Origin: an uncultured Bacteroidales bacterium
GTDB taxonomy: Bacteria > Bacteroidota > Bacteroidia > Bacteroidales > UBA932
Reading direction: 5' to 3'
DNA length: 64,000 nucleotides
NCBI GenBank assembly: GCA_944326385.1
Contig: CALVDT010000015.1
Coordinates: forward strand, 115,870 to 179,869
Made by a program: the position numbers and the translations under genes. Of the stretch, positions 17,095 through 25,432 are shown in pieces (the first letter of the stretch is position 1; the number at the start of each line of letters is the position of its first letter). The notes below the pieces were generated by a model. That model was not told where the DNA came from, did not search any database, and saw only the letters and a list, made by a program, of their open reading frames with translations.

Positions 17095-19203
17095 ATGATT
17101 GTCATGAATGATTTCAAACTTATGCTGGCAGCCCTTGCCGGGACTGTCACGTTGGTCGGGGCATGCGGCTGCTCGCATCTCGAACCCATTGTGAATTATC
17201 AGCCGCCTGTGGTGACCCCTCCGGATGAGCCACAGACCGGTTACAAAGTGATATGCGATTTCGAGACCGTGGACATAGGATTCGCCACGAATGACGCCTT
17301 GCAGTACAGTGTGGTGGAGAATACTGACAAGGAGAGCGGGAATGCCTCGGACCATTACGGCCAGGTGATTTCCGCAGGAGGCCAGTGGGAGCTTATCTAC
17401 AGTGAAGTGCTTGAGCCGTTCGATTTCACCAGGGACGGGGCTGTCTTCACCATGAAGGTGAAGGCTCCTAAAGTGAACGGCCATATTTATTTCAAGCTTG
17501 AGGGCAATGGAGTGGAAGCCAAGGAGATAACGGACGTCACCTCTCTTGTGGCAGACCAGTGGCATACGCTCACGTATGATTTCACCTCATTCGGACTGCC
17601 CGACAACGCCTACAACAAGATCGTCCTCCTCTTCGATGCCGGAGAGACCGGTTCCGGGGAGACATGGCTGTTCGACGACATCTTCCAGACAGGAGGCTCC
17701 GGAGCAGAGCCGGAAACTCCCGCCAACGGCCGGATGCAGATGTTCTGCGATTTCGACAACATCACTCTCCAGTTCAATGTCAATGAGGCCGACAAGCCTA
17801 TGACGTACGAAGTGTGCGACAATCCATCCAGATCGGGGATCAATACGAGCGGCAAGGTCGGACATGTCGTGTCCGGCGGACATGAGTGGGAGCTCATCTG
17901 GAGTGAGAAACTCGACAAGGCGCTGATGTTCAGCGATGGAGGTGTATTCAGGATGAAAGTCCTGTCGCCGAAGGCGAACGGCAAGGTGTACTTCAAGATA
18001 GAAGGTTCCCAGCCGGCACAGGAGATAACGGATGTCGTCGTGCCTCAGGCCGGTGTCTGGACCCAGCTGGAGTATGATTTCTCCTCAAGGAATCTCCCTG
18101 ACGGGGTCTACAATAATTTCGTGATACTTTTCGATGCCGGGGAGACCGGAAGCGGTGAACACTGGTATTTCGACGATATCGAAGGACCTGCAGGCACTCT
18201 GATGCGCAGGACTGTACAGACCCCGGTACTTGCTGCTCCGGATGATGCAGCGCCTGCATGGAGAGGCGTACATGTCGCCAATGCCGCCGTTCTCACACCG
18301 GATGAGACTCCGGACGGGAACTGGATGATGTATGTCCGCGGCAGCGGCAATGTCTCCACGGGCTATCACGACCAGATCGGCATCTTCACCCAAGAGGCGG
18401 ATGCCTTCACCCCTGCCGGATGGCAGGAATATCCGTCGAACCCGGTCATACATCATGGCGACCCGGGCACTTGCGACGAGCTCAACCTTCTGGACTGCGC
18501 TCCTTGCGTGGGAAAGGATGGCAGGATATATTTCTATTATCAGGCTGTCAGAGGGACGATGGAAGCCAGGTCGGGTTCGCTGGCGGTAAGGGCTTCCACG
18601 GATGAGGCAGGTTATGCCTTTTCCGATGCCATCCAGCTCAAGGACGGAGTAGGATGCAGCGATGCTGTCTACCACGACGGCAAATACTATATATTCTATG
18701 GCTACGGATACGGTGACGGCCAGCTCAAGGTGGACTGTGCCGTCACTGAAGATCCGCTGGATATTTCCTCTGCGCAGGTGCAGACTGTGCTTCTTCCCGG
18801 TGGAGGTCCGGACAATTTCGATTCCAGATCCGTGAACGGGACCAGGATATTCCGCCTTGAGGGTGTCGACAAATGGTTCATGGTCTATCAGGGCAGTGCG
18901 GTGCATTTCGATTTCCCGGACAGGTTCCACGTGGCATATTCCGATGACCTGCTGAACTGGACCAAGGTGGACAATGATCTTCCGTTCTTCAAAAGGGGAC
19001 AGGCCGGAACATGGGACCAGGGCGGAATATGGTTCGGTGAAGTCGTCGAATACCAGGATCAGTTGTACATGTTCTATGAAGGCTGGGGCTGTGTCGGAGA
19101 GGTTCCCGACAGGGATGAAGAGTATTTTGCCGGCGGCAATTCATCCACGGGATTCGCGACTGTGTCAAAGGCTGATTTTCTCGACTGGTGCGGACTTGAA
19201 TAA
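17095..19203 (+). CDS. Surface lipoprotein: two binding-like repeats plus GH43-like beta-propeller
   Basis: 702 residues with a lipobox (LVGAC, Cys24). Two homologous segments of about 145 residues lie in tandem (about 50-200 and 215-365); each starts with CDF, contains QWELIYSE or EWELIWSE, and ends LLFDAGETGSGE or ILFDAGETGSGE plus a FDDI. They look like carbohydrate-binding beta-sandwich modules. The C-terminal 330 residues resemble the five-bladed propeller of GH43/GH117/GH130-type proteins (WDQGGIWFGEVVEY, FHVAYSDDLLNWTKV). I could not assign a full catalytic acid set, so it may bind rather than cleave. It takes the place usually held by SusE/F-like proteins. Confidence 0.75.
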   Translation: MIVMNDFKLMLAALAGTVTLVGACGCSHLEPIVNYQPPVVTPPDEPQTGYKVICDFETVDIGFATNDALQYSVVENTDKESGNASDHYGQVISAGGQWELIYSEVLEPFDFTRDGAVFTMKVKAPKVNGHIYFKLEGNGVEAKEITDVTSLVADQWHTLTYDFTSFGLPDNAYNKIVLLFDAGETGSGETWLFDDIFQTGGSGAEPETPANGRMQMFCDFDNITLQFNVNEADKPMTYEVCDNPSRSGINTSGKVGHVVSGGHEWELIWSEKLDKALMFSDGGVFRMKVLSPKANGKVYFKIEGSQPAQEITDVVVPQAGVWTQLEYDFSSRNLPDGVYNNFVILFDAGETGSGEHWYFDDIEGPAGTLMRRTVQTPVLAAPDDAAPAWRGVHVANAAVLTPDETPDGNWMMYVRGSGNVSTGYHDQIGIFTQEADAFTPAGWQEYPSNPVIHHGDPGTCDELNLLDCAPCVGKDGRIYFYYQAVRGTMEARSGSLAVRASTDEAGYAFSDAIQLKDGVGCSDAVYHDGKYYIFYGYGYGDGQLKVDCAVTEDPLDISSAQVQTVLLPGGGPDNFDSRSVNGTRIFRLEGVDKWFMVYQGSAVHFDFPDRFHVAYSDDLLNWTKVDNDLPFFKRGQAGTWDQGGIWFGEVVEYQDQLYMFYEGWGCVGEVPDRDEEYFAGGNSSTGFATVSKADFLDWCGLE

Positions 19204-19234
19204 CCGGGCAGTGCTGAAAAAACAACAATAAAAT

Positions 19235-19266
19235 TTTGAAAATTACTCGGTTTGTGATTTACTTTG
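19235..19266 (+). promoter_or_regulatory. Promoter of topA
   Basis: TTTG at 19235-19238 and TTACTTTG at 19259-19266 are separated by 20 bp, close to the Bacteroidetes -33/-7 arrangement. One position deviates from TAnnTTTG. The transcript would start about 45 bp before the topA ATG. Confidence 0.6.
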
Positions 19267-19318
19267 CAGATTCATTGTCCGGGAGAGCCTGGGCCTGAAT
19301 ACTTGAAAAGGAAATCAT

Positions 19319-21625
19319 ATGGAGGAAAACTTAGTCATTGTCGAGTCGCCTGCCAAGGCAAAGACCATCCAGAAATTCCTGGGAAAGGATTTCAATGTCA
19401 AATCCAGCCAGGGACACATAAGGGATCTGAGCAAAAGCAGGCTCAGTATAGACATCGAACACGGATTCAAGCCTGAATACGAGATACCGGCTGAGAAGAA
19501 GGCCATAGTGGCCGATCTGAAGAAAGCAGCAAAAAATGCTTCCACCGTGTGGCTCGCATCCGATGAAGACCGGGAAGGGGAGGCTATCTCATGGCATCTT
19601 TACGAGACTCTCGGACTGAAGAAGGAGAGTACCAGGAGGATAGCCTTCCATGAGATCACCAAGGATGCGATATTGAAAGCCATCGGGAATCCGAGGGATA
19701 TCGACATGAATCTTGTGGATGCGCAGCAGGCGCGGAGAGTACTGGACAGGCTCGTGGGTTTTGAACTTTCTCCTGTCCTCTGGAAAAAGATCCAGCCCAA
19801 GCTTTCCGCCGGCCGCGTTCAGTCGGTGGCGCTCCGTCTTGTCGTGGACAGGGAGAAGGAGATAATAGGCTTCAGGAGAGAGAAATATTATAAGGTGGAA
19901 GCAACGTTCCATCCGGCAGGGCTGCCTTCCGGAGTGACGGTGAAGGCCACGATAGACAAAAGGTTCAGTTCCTCCGATGAAGCCTGCGCTTTCCTTGAGA
20001 AATGCATCGGGGCCGGCTTCAGCATCAGCAGCATAGAAAAGAAGGAAGGCGCCCGGACTCCGGCTGCGCCTTTCACCACGTCCACTCTCCAGCAGGAGGC
20101 TTCGCGAAAGCTCCGTTTCCCCGTGAGCCTGACCATGAGCGTCGCACAGAGGCTTTACGAGTCCGGATACATCACATACATGCGTACCGATTCCACGAAT
20201 CTTTCGTCGCTGGCCATAAATGCCGCCAAGGAATACATTACGGACAATTTCGGCAAGGAATACTCCAAGCCGAGACAGTACAGGACCAGAAGCAAAAGCG
20301 CGCAGGAGGCGCATGAGGCGATCCGTCCTACCTTCATTTCAAATACGGAAATTCCCGGGACACCGCAGGAGAAGCGCCTGTATGAGCTGATATGGAAAAG
20401 GACTGTGGCTTCACAGATGTCCGATGCCAGGATACTCAAGACGACCATCAGCATTTCCTCCGACAAGATTGACGAGGTCTTCGATACGGAGGCTGCGGAA
20501 GTCCTCTTCGACGGTTTCCTGAAACTGTATATCGAGAGTACCGATGATGAGCAGGACCATGACGATGTAATCCTTCCGGAACTTCACGAAGGCGACATGA
20601 TGGAAGAGCGCGGAATCGCGGCAATGTGCAGGTTCACTGCACCTCCCGCCAGATTTTCGGAGGCCACCCTGGTCAAGAAGCTCGAAGAACTTGGGATAGG
20701 GCGTCCGTCCACATATTCCCCGACCATCTCCACCCTGACGGAAGGCCGCGGCTACATCATGAGAGGGGACAAGGAAGGCGAGAAGGTGAAAGTCACGGAT
20801 TACATGCTGTCCGGCGGCAGGATATCCTCTTCTGAAAGGACAGAGACTGTCGGTGCGGAGAAAGGGCGTCTTCTGCCTCAGGAGATAGGAATGATAGTGT
20901 CCGATTTCCTTGTGGACAAGTTCGAGCGGATACTCGATTACGGATTCACGGCCGATGTGGAGAAGGAGTTCGACCAGATAGCTGCGGGCGACATGAAATG
21001 GGAGAGTCTCATTTCGTCTTTCTACTCCGCTTTCCACGAAAAAGTGGAGGAGACCCTGAACAGCAAGGAATACAGCCATGTCAGCAGGGAGCTTGGCACA
21101 GATCCGTCCGACGGTCTGCCGGTCGTCGCGAAATTCGGAAAATACGGCTCCTATATCCAGAAAGGGGACGGGGACAGGAAGCAGTATGCCAGCCTCGCTC
21201 CCGGGCAGCTCATAGAAAGCATCACTCTTGAAGAGGCGCTGAAACTTTTCAGCCTGCCGCGGACGGTAGGCCGGTATGAAGGGATAGATATCATCGCCAC
21301 GAAAGGCCGCTTCGGCCCTTATCTTAAATACGGGGACAGGAATGTCTCGCTTCCGAAAGGGACAGATCCGGTCAGGGTCAGCCTGGAGAAATGCATAGAG
21401 CTTATAGACAGCGCTGGATCGAAGCCGGAGAAACAGATCATTTCGGATTTCAAGGACAGCGGAATCCAGGTGATTGCCGGGAACTACGGGCCGTACATCA
21501 AATATGCCGACGGGAATTACAGAATCCCTAAAGGTTCTGATGCCGAAGCCCTTACAGAAGAAGACTGCAAGAAGATCATCGAGTCGGGAAAGCCTACCGG
21601 CAGAAAAACCAGAAAGAACCGGTAA
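19319..21625 (+). CDS. topA: DNA topoisomerase I (type IA)
   Basis: 768 residues. It relaxes negative supercoils by single-strand passage. Visible features: the Toprim start VIVESPAKAKTIQKFLG, the acidic DEDREGEA motif and active-site Tyr287 in YITYMRTDS. The C-terminus lacks the zinc fingers of E. coli TopA and carries three GxFGPYIK-type repeats, as in other Bacteroidetes. The ATG at 19319 directly precedes the conserved N-terminus. It stands alone between the polysaccharide locus and an Lrp-family gene. Confidence 0.96.
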   Translation: MEENLVIVESPAKAKTIQKFLGKDFNVKSSQGHIRDLSKSRLSIDIEHGFKPEYEIPAEKKAIVADLKKAAKNASTVWLASDEDREGEAISWHLYETLGLKKESTRRIAFHEITKDAILKAIGNPRDIDMNLVDAQQARRVLDRLVGFELSPVLWKKIQPKLSAGRVQSVALRLVVDREKEIIGFRREKYYKVEATFHPAGLPSGVTVKATIDKRFSSSDEACAFLEKCIGAGFSISSIEKKEGARTPAAPFTTSTLQQEASRKLRFPVSLTMSVAQRLYESGYITYMRTDSTNLSSLAINAAKEYITDNFGKEYSKPRQYRTRSKSAQEAHEAIRPTFISNTEIPGTPQEKRLYELIWKRTVASQMSDARILKTTISISSDKIDEVFDTEAAEVLFDGFLKLYIESTDDEQDHDDVILPELHEGDMMEERGIAAMCRFTAPPARFSEATLVKKLEELGIGRPSTYSPTISTLTEGRGYIMRGDKEGEKVKVTDYMLSGGRISSSERTETVGAEKGRLLPQEIGMIVSDFLVDKFERILDYGFTADVEKEFDQIAAGDMKWESLISSFYSAFHEKVEETLNSKEYSHVSRELGTDPSDGLPVVAKFGKYGSYIQKGDGDRKQYASLAPGQLIESITLEEALKLFSLPRTVGRYEGIDIIATKGRFGPYLKYGDRNVSLPKGTDPVRVSLEKCIELIDSAGSKPEKQIISDFKDSGIQVIAGNYGPYIKYADGNYRIPKGSDAEALTEEDCKKIIESGKPTGRKTRKNR

Positions 21626-21735
21626 TAATACATTTTTGAAGGAAAACGGATGAAAAGATTATAAAGTGTAATCATTTTATCTGGATTTCCGGAAATTTAT
21701 TATAACTTCGCGGAAAAATTCAGGGAGTTATAGTA

Positions 21736-22254
21736 ATGCAAAGTTATCACATAGATCAGATCGACCAGAAGATACTGTCTTTCCTGGTCAAGAACGCAAG
21801 AATGCCATTCCTTGAGATAGCACGTGAGTGCGGCGTCTCGGGAGCTGCCATCCATCAGAGGGTGAAAAGACTCGAGGCCAACGGCGTGATCACAGGTTCC
21901 AGACTTCTTGTGAAGCCGCAGGCTCTGGGGCTCAACGTATGCGCATACGTAAGTGTCTCGCTGTCCGAGTCGAACAAGTATCCTGAAGTGATAGAGGCTT
22001 TCAAGAAGATATCGGAGATTGTAGAGTGCCATTTCGTGACGGGGAAATATGCACTGCTTCTGAAAATATACTGCTTCAACCACGACCATCTCATGGAGAT
22101 TCTCGTGAACACCATCCAGAAGATCCCTTATGTGCAGTCCACCGAGACACAGATTTCGCTGGACCAGGCCATCGAGCGTCAGGTGTGGGTGAAGGAATAC
22201 CAGAACACGAGTTTCTCGGCCAACGCCAGGAAACAGCACTCTGACGACGAATAA
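21736..22254 (+). CDS. Lrp/AsnC-family transcriptional regulator
   Basis: 172 residues: an N-terminal winged helix (IDQKILSFLVKNARMPFLEIARECGVS...IHQRVKRLEANGVI), then the ligand-binding RAM/AsnC domain. Lrp-type proteins form octamers that respond to amino acids or similar metabolites and control amino-acid metabolism. The effector of this one cannot be told from the sequence. A degenerate promoter box TAACTTCG lies at 21702-21709. The gene converges on ispD with only 6 bp between the stop codons and no hairpin in between. Confidence 0.9.
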   Translation: MQSYHIDQIDQKILSFLVKNARMPFLEIARECGVSGAAIHQRVKRLEANGVITGSRLLVKPQALGLNVCAYVSVSLSESNKYPEVIEAFKKISEIVECHFVTGKYALLLKIYCFNHDHLMEILVNTIQKIPYVQSTETQISLDQAIERQVWVKEYQNTSFSANARKQHSDDE

Positions 22255-22260
22255 ACCGCG

Positions 22261-22980
22261 TCACATTATCTTCAGCAAGGCGTCAGCTACAGCCATATCA
22301 TCCGGAGTCGTGATCTTTATGTTGTATTTTTCACCCTCCGGATATATTATGTCCGCCGCCAGGCCTTCCATGCTTTCCACTACGGAGGCGTCATCCGTGA
22401 AAGATGTGGAGTAAGGCTGGGAATAAGCTTCTTTCAGCACCTCTGACCAGAATATCTGCGGAGTCTGTGCTGCATAAAGCCTGCTTCTGTCCGCAGTCTC
22501 CCCGGGAATCCTTTCAAGACATGCCGATCCGTCCGGGCCTTCCTTGCGCAGGAGGACTTTCAGAGTGTCTGTGCTCGGCATCACCGGCACGACTGCCGGA
22601 TACTTCACGGCTATGCTGAAAAGCCGCCTTATCATATCCTTGGAGACCAGAGGCCTGACCCCGTCATGTACTGCCACAAGGGCTCCGTCCGGTACTTTTG
22701 CAAGGGCGTTCTTCACGGAATGGAACCGGGTGATGCCTCCCGGGACGAGAGTCTGTCTGTACACTACATTCCGGCTATAGCAGTAGTCTTTCCATGTCTG
22801 CCGCCATTCATCAGGTATCACTGTCAGGACGCTGATGTCGGGGACAGCCTCCATGAACCTGTCGAGGGTGACGTGAAGTATGGCTTTGCCGCCGGCTTCG
22901 AGGAATTGTTTCGGGGTTTTCGAGCCCATCCTCCTTCCGCTTCCGCCTGCGGTAAGTATCAGATATTTCTTTCTTTCCAT
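22261..22980 (-). CDS. ispD: 2-C-methyl-D-erythritol 4-phosphate cytidylyltransferase
   Basis: 239 residues from the ATG at 22980, which begins MERKKYLILTAGGSGRRMG, the nucleotide-binding signature of the family. The frame stays open far upstream, but that part is antisense to mreB and is not coding. The enzyme makes CDP-methylerythritol in the non-mevalonate isoprenoid pathway. Further motifs: AVHDGVRPLVS, QTPQIF and FTDDASVVE. Divergent from mreB with 85 bp between the starts. Confidence 0.95.
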   Translation of the reverse strand: MERKKYLILTAGGSGRRMGSKTPKQFLEAGGKAILHVTLDRFMEAVPDISVLTVIPDEWRQTWKDYCYSRNVVYRQTLVPGGITRFHSVKNALAKVPDGALVAVHDGVRPLVSKDMIRRLFSIAVKYPAVVPVMPSTDTLKVLLRKEGPDGSACLERIPGETADRSRLYAAQTPQIFWSEVLKEAYSQPYSTSFTDDASVVESMEGLAADIIYPEGEKYNIKITTPDDMAVADALLKIM

Positions 22981-23020
22981 ATCAACAATGAAAAATAAAG
23001 GTTTTTCCGGGAATTTTTCA

Positions 23021-23028
23021 TAAATTTG
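23021..23028 (+). promoter_or_regulatory. Candidate -7 element of the mreBCD-mrdA-rodA operon
   Basis: TAAATTTG is an exact TAnnTTTG box 37 bp before the mreB ATG. A good -33 box was not seen. Confidence 0.5.
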
Positions 23029-23065
23029 AAGGTTGATTGCAAATATATAAAATTGGACTGGAATA

Positions 23066-24088
23066 ATGGGTTTTTCTTTCTTGACACAAGAGCTTGCTAT
23101 GGATCTCGGCACGGCCAATACCGTGATATTCCAGAATGACGAGATTGTCCTGGACGAACCGAGCATCATAGCGATCGACAATAATACCGGGAAGCCTATA
23201 GCCCTCGGGCAGAAGGCGAAACTGATGCACGAAAAAGTGAATCCGAGCATCAAGACCATAAGACCGCTGAAGGACGGTGTGATTGCGGATTTCAATGCGG
23301 CGGAACTTATGATAAGAGGCTTCATCAAGCAGGTGAACAGCCGCAGACGCTCCCTTTTCACGCCGAACATCAAGATTGTGGTGGGCATACCTTCGGGGAG
23401 TACCGAAGTGGAGATCAGGGCCGTCCGCGATTCTGCGGAACATGCCGGAGGCAGGGATGTGTATCTTATTTTCGAGCCTATGGCGGCAGCTCTCGGAATA
23501 GGTATGGATGTGGAAGCCCCCAAGGGCAACATGGTCGTGGACATCGGAGGCGGCACTACCGAAATCGCTGTCATTTCGCTTGGCGGCATAGTCGAGCAGA
23601 ACAGCATAAAAGTGGCGGGAGACGTGTTCACGAGCGATATACAGTATTACCTCAAGCAGCAGCATAACATCAAGGTCGGGGAGATTACCGCGGAGAAGAT
23701 AAAGATCGCCGTCGGAGCCGTCCTGCCCGATCTGGACGTAGAGCCCGAGCCATTCCTTGTGAGGGGGCCGAATCTCATGACGGCTCATCCGGTGGATGCC
23801 ACCGTCACATATCAGGAGATTGCCCACTGTCTTGACAAGTCCGTGGCAAGGATCGAGGCTGCGGTGCTTCATGTCCTGGAGCAGACCCCTCCGGAGCTTT
23901 ATTCCGACATAGTGGAGTCGGGAATCTATCTGTCCGGCGGCGGGGCATTGCTGAGAGGGCTCGACAAGAGGCTGTCGGAGAAGGTCAATATCCCGTTCCA
24001 TGTGGCCGAGGATCCGCTTAGGGCAGTGGCGAGAGGAACCTGCCTCGCCCTCAAACATACAGACCGCTACCCGTTCCTCATGAGATAG
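23066..24088 (+). CDS. mreB: Rod shape-determining protein MreB
   Basis: 340 residues of an actin-like ATPase that forms filaments under the inner membrane and guides peptidoglycan insertion. Phosphate loops are visible at MDLGTANTVIF and VVDIGGGTTEIAVISLGG, and the adenosine motif at LSGGGALLRGLDKRL. It heads a five-gene elongasome run with very short gaps, mreC starting 3 bp after the mreB stop. Confidence 0.97.
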   Translation: MGFSFLTQELAMDLGTANTVIFQNDEIVLDEPSIIAIDNNTGKPIALGQKAKLMHEKVNPSIKTIRPLKDGVIADFNAAELMIRGFIKQVNSRRRSLFTPNIKIVVGIPSGSTEVEIRAVRDSAEHAGGRDVYLIFEPMAAALGIGMDVEAPKGNMVVDIGGGTTEIAVISLGGIVEQNSIKVAGDVFTSDIQYYLKQQHNIKVGEITAEKIKIAVGAVLPDLDVEPEPFLVRGPNLMTAHPVDATVTYQEIAHCLDKSVARIEAAVLHVLEQTPPELYSDIVESGIYLSGGGALLRGLDKRLSEKVNIPFHVAEDPLRAVARGTCLALKHTDRYPFLMR

Positions 24089-24091
24089 GGG

Positions 24092-24916
24092 ATGCGCGTA
24101 AACGGGAACATACTCGGAATCGGTATCAATGCAGCCGTCTTCATTCTTTTGGAGGTGGCTGCATTGATTATGCTTCATCACAGCGGTCCGCTTCAGAATA
24201 TCTGGATATCCAAAGGGATGCATGCCGTCTATGCTGCAGTCTGGGGAGGGGCTGATGACCTGAAGTCGTATTTCTCGCTGAAAAAGCAGAACAAGGCTCT
24301 TGCCGAGGAGAATTTCAGGCTTTCCGCCATGCTCTGCAGCTACCGGGGTCTTACGGGAGTGGAACTGTCGCCGGACAGCATCCCTGACATATATGGCGGC
24401 TACAGGTACATGATGGCAAGCGCGATCAAGGTCAGCAACAACAGGCAGCACAATTATATCGTGATCGACAAAGGGTCCGAGGACGGTGTCAGGGAGTTGT
24501 CCGGAATCGTCACAAAGGACGGTGTCGTCGGTATAGTGGATGCCATAAGCCGGCATTATTCCTACGGCCGTTCCTTCAAGAACCCGGACATGGTGGTAAG
24601 CGCCAGAATCGGCAGGGAAGGTCCGGTCGGGGAGCTGATGTGGGACGGTATCTCGTCGAACGGGGCCGTACTCCGCGAGATACCTCAGCATATTCCGGTG
24701 CATCGGGGCGATACCGTGTACACGAGCGGATTCTCTTCGATTTTCCCTGCCGATATCCCTTTAGGAACCACCGGTGAAGCCACAGTGGTGAACGGCTCCA
24801 CATATAACATTGAAATCACCCTCTTCACTGATTTCAGTTCGCTGCGGTATGTGACCGTAGTGGACAATGTGGACAGGGACGAAATACGGGAACTGGAGGA
24901 CAGATATGCGGACTGA
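24092..24916 (+). CDS. mreC: Rod shape-determining protein MreC
   Basis: 274 residues: a membrane segment at about 10-30, a short coiled coil at about 65-85 (KKQNKALAEENFRLSAML) and the two beta-barrel MreC core with the IVTKDGVVGIVDAI and GDTVYTSGFSSIFPADIPLG motifs. It links MreB to PBP2 in the periplasm and activates it. Its end overlaps the start of mreD by 11 bp. Confidence 0.95.
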   Translation: MRVNGNILGIGINAAVFILLEVAALIMLHHSGPLQNIWISKGMHAVYAAVWGGADDLKSYFSLKKQNKALAEENFRLSAMLCSYRGLTGVELSPDSIPDIYGGYRYMMASAIKVSNNRQHNYIVIDKGSEDGVRELSGIVTKDGVVGIVDAISRHYSYGRSFKNPDMVVSARIGREGPVGELMWDGISSNGAVLREIPQHIPVHRGDTVYTSGFSSIFPADIPLGTTGEATVVNGSTYNIEITLFTDFSSLRYVTVVDNVDRDEIRELEDRYAD

Positions 24917-25418
24917 AAAGAACAACACATTGATGTATATCCTGCTGGTGGTGGCGCAGATACTTGTCTGCAACTTCATCAATGTGGGACAGTATGTCAT
25001 GCTGTCGATATTGCCGGTAATCATATTGTGCATGCCGCTGACTGTCCCGACCATTGCTCTCATGCTTATTGCGGCGGTTGTCGGAATAGCCGTGGACTGG
25101 CTGGCCGAAGGCATTGTCGGGCTTAATGTCCTGGCCCTGGTGCCTGTGGCCTTCATCAGGAATCCTGTAGCCGGTCTCCTGTTCGGGAAGGACCATACGG
25201 AAAGGGGTGAAGGCTTTTCCTTGAAGAAGAACGGTTTCACGAGGTTCTCCGTGGCCATCCTTATCTGTCAGGCGGTTTTCCTTGCGGTATATGTCGCTGC
25301 GGACGGGGCAGGAACGAGGCCTTTCCTGTTCTGCTTTATCAGAGTCATGCTTTCTCTGGTGTGCGGCTATGTGATCTCTCTTCCGATAGCGAACATGCTT
25401 ACTTCGGAGACGAAATGA
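24906..25418 (+). CDS. mreD: Rod shape-determining protein MreD
   Basis: About 170 residues from the ATG at 24906 (MRTEKNNTLMYILLVVAQ), which overlaps mreC by 11 bp; an in-frame ATG 13 codons up would overlap by more and adds hydrophilic residues. Five or so hydrophobic segments and position between mreC and mrdA support the call; the family is weakly conserved in sequence. Inner-membrane partner of MreC. Confidence 0.88.
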   Translation: MRTEKNNTLMYILLVVAQILVCNFINVGQYVMLSILPVIILCMPLTVPTIALMLIAAVVGIAVDWLAEGIVGLNVLALVPVAFIRNPVAGLLFGKDHTERGEGFSLKKNGFTRFSVAILICQAVFLAVYVAADGAGTRPFLFCFIRVMLSLVCGYVISLPIANMLTSETK

Positions 25419-25432
25419 TGTGAGGGACGGAT

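Noticed and set aside
22981-23631. N-terminal extension of ispD
   Set aside because: The frame runs through the mreB promoter and into antisense mreB; the conserved IspD N-terminus begins at the ATG at 22980.
23018-24703. 561-codon reverse frame over mreB and mreC
   Set aside because: Antisense to two conserved genes; composition is His/Arg-rich and has no domain.
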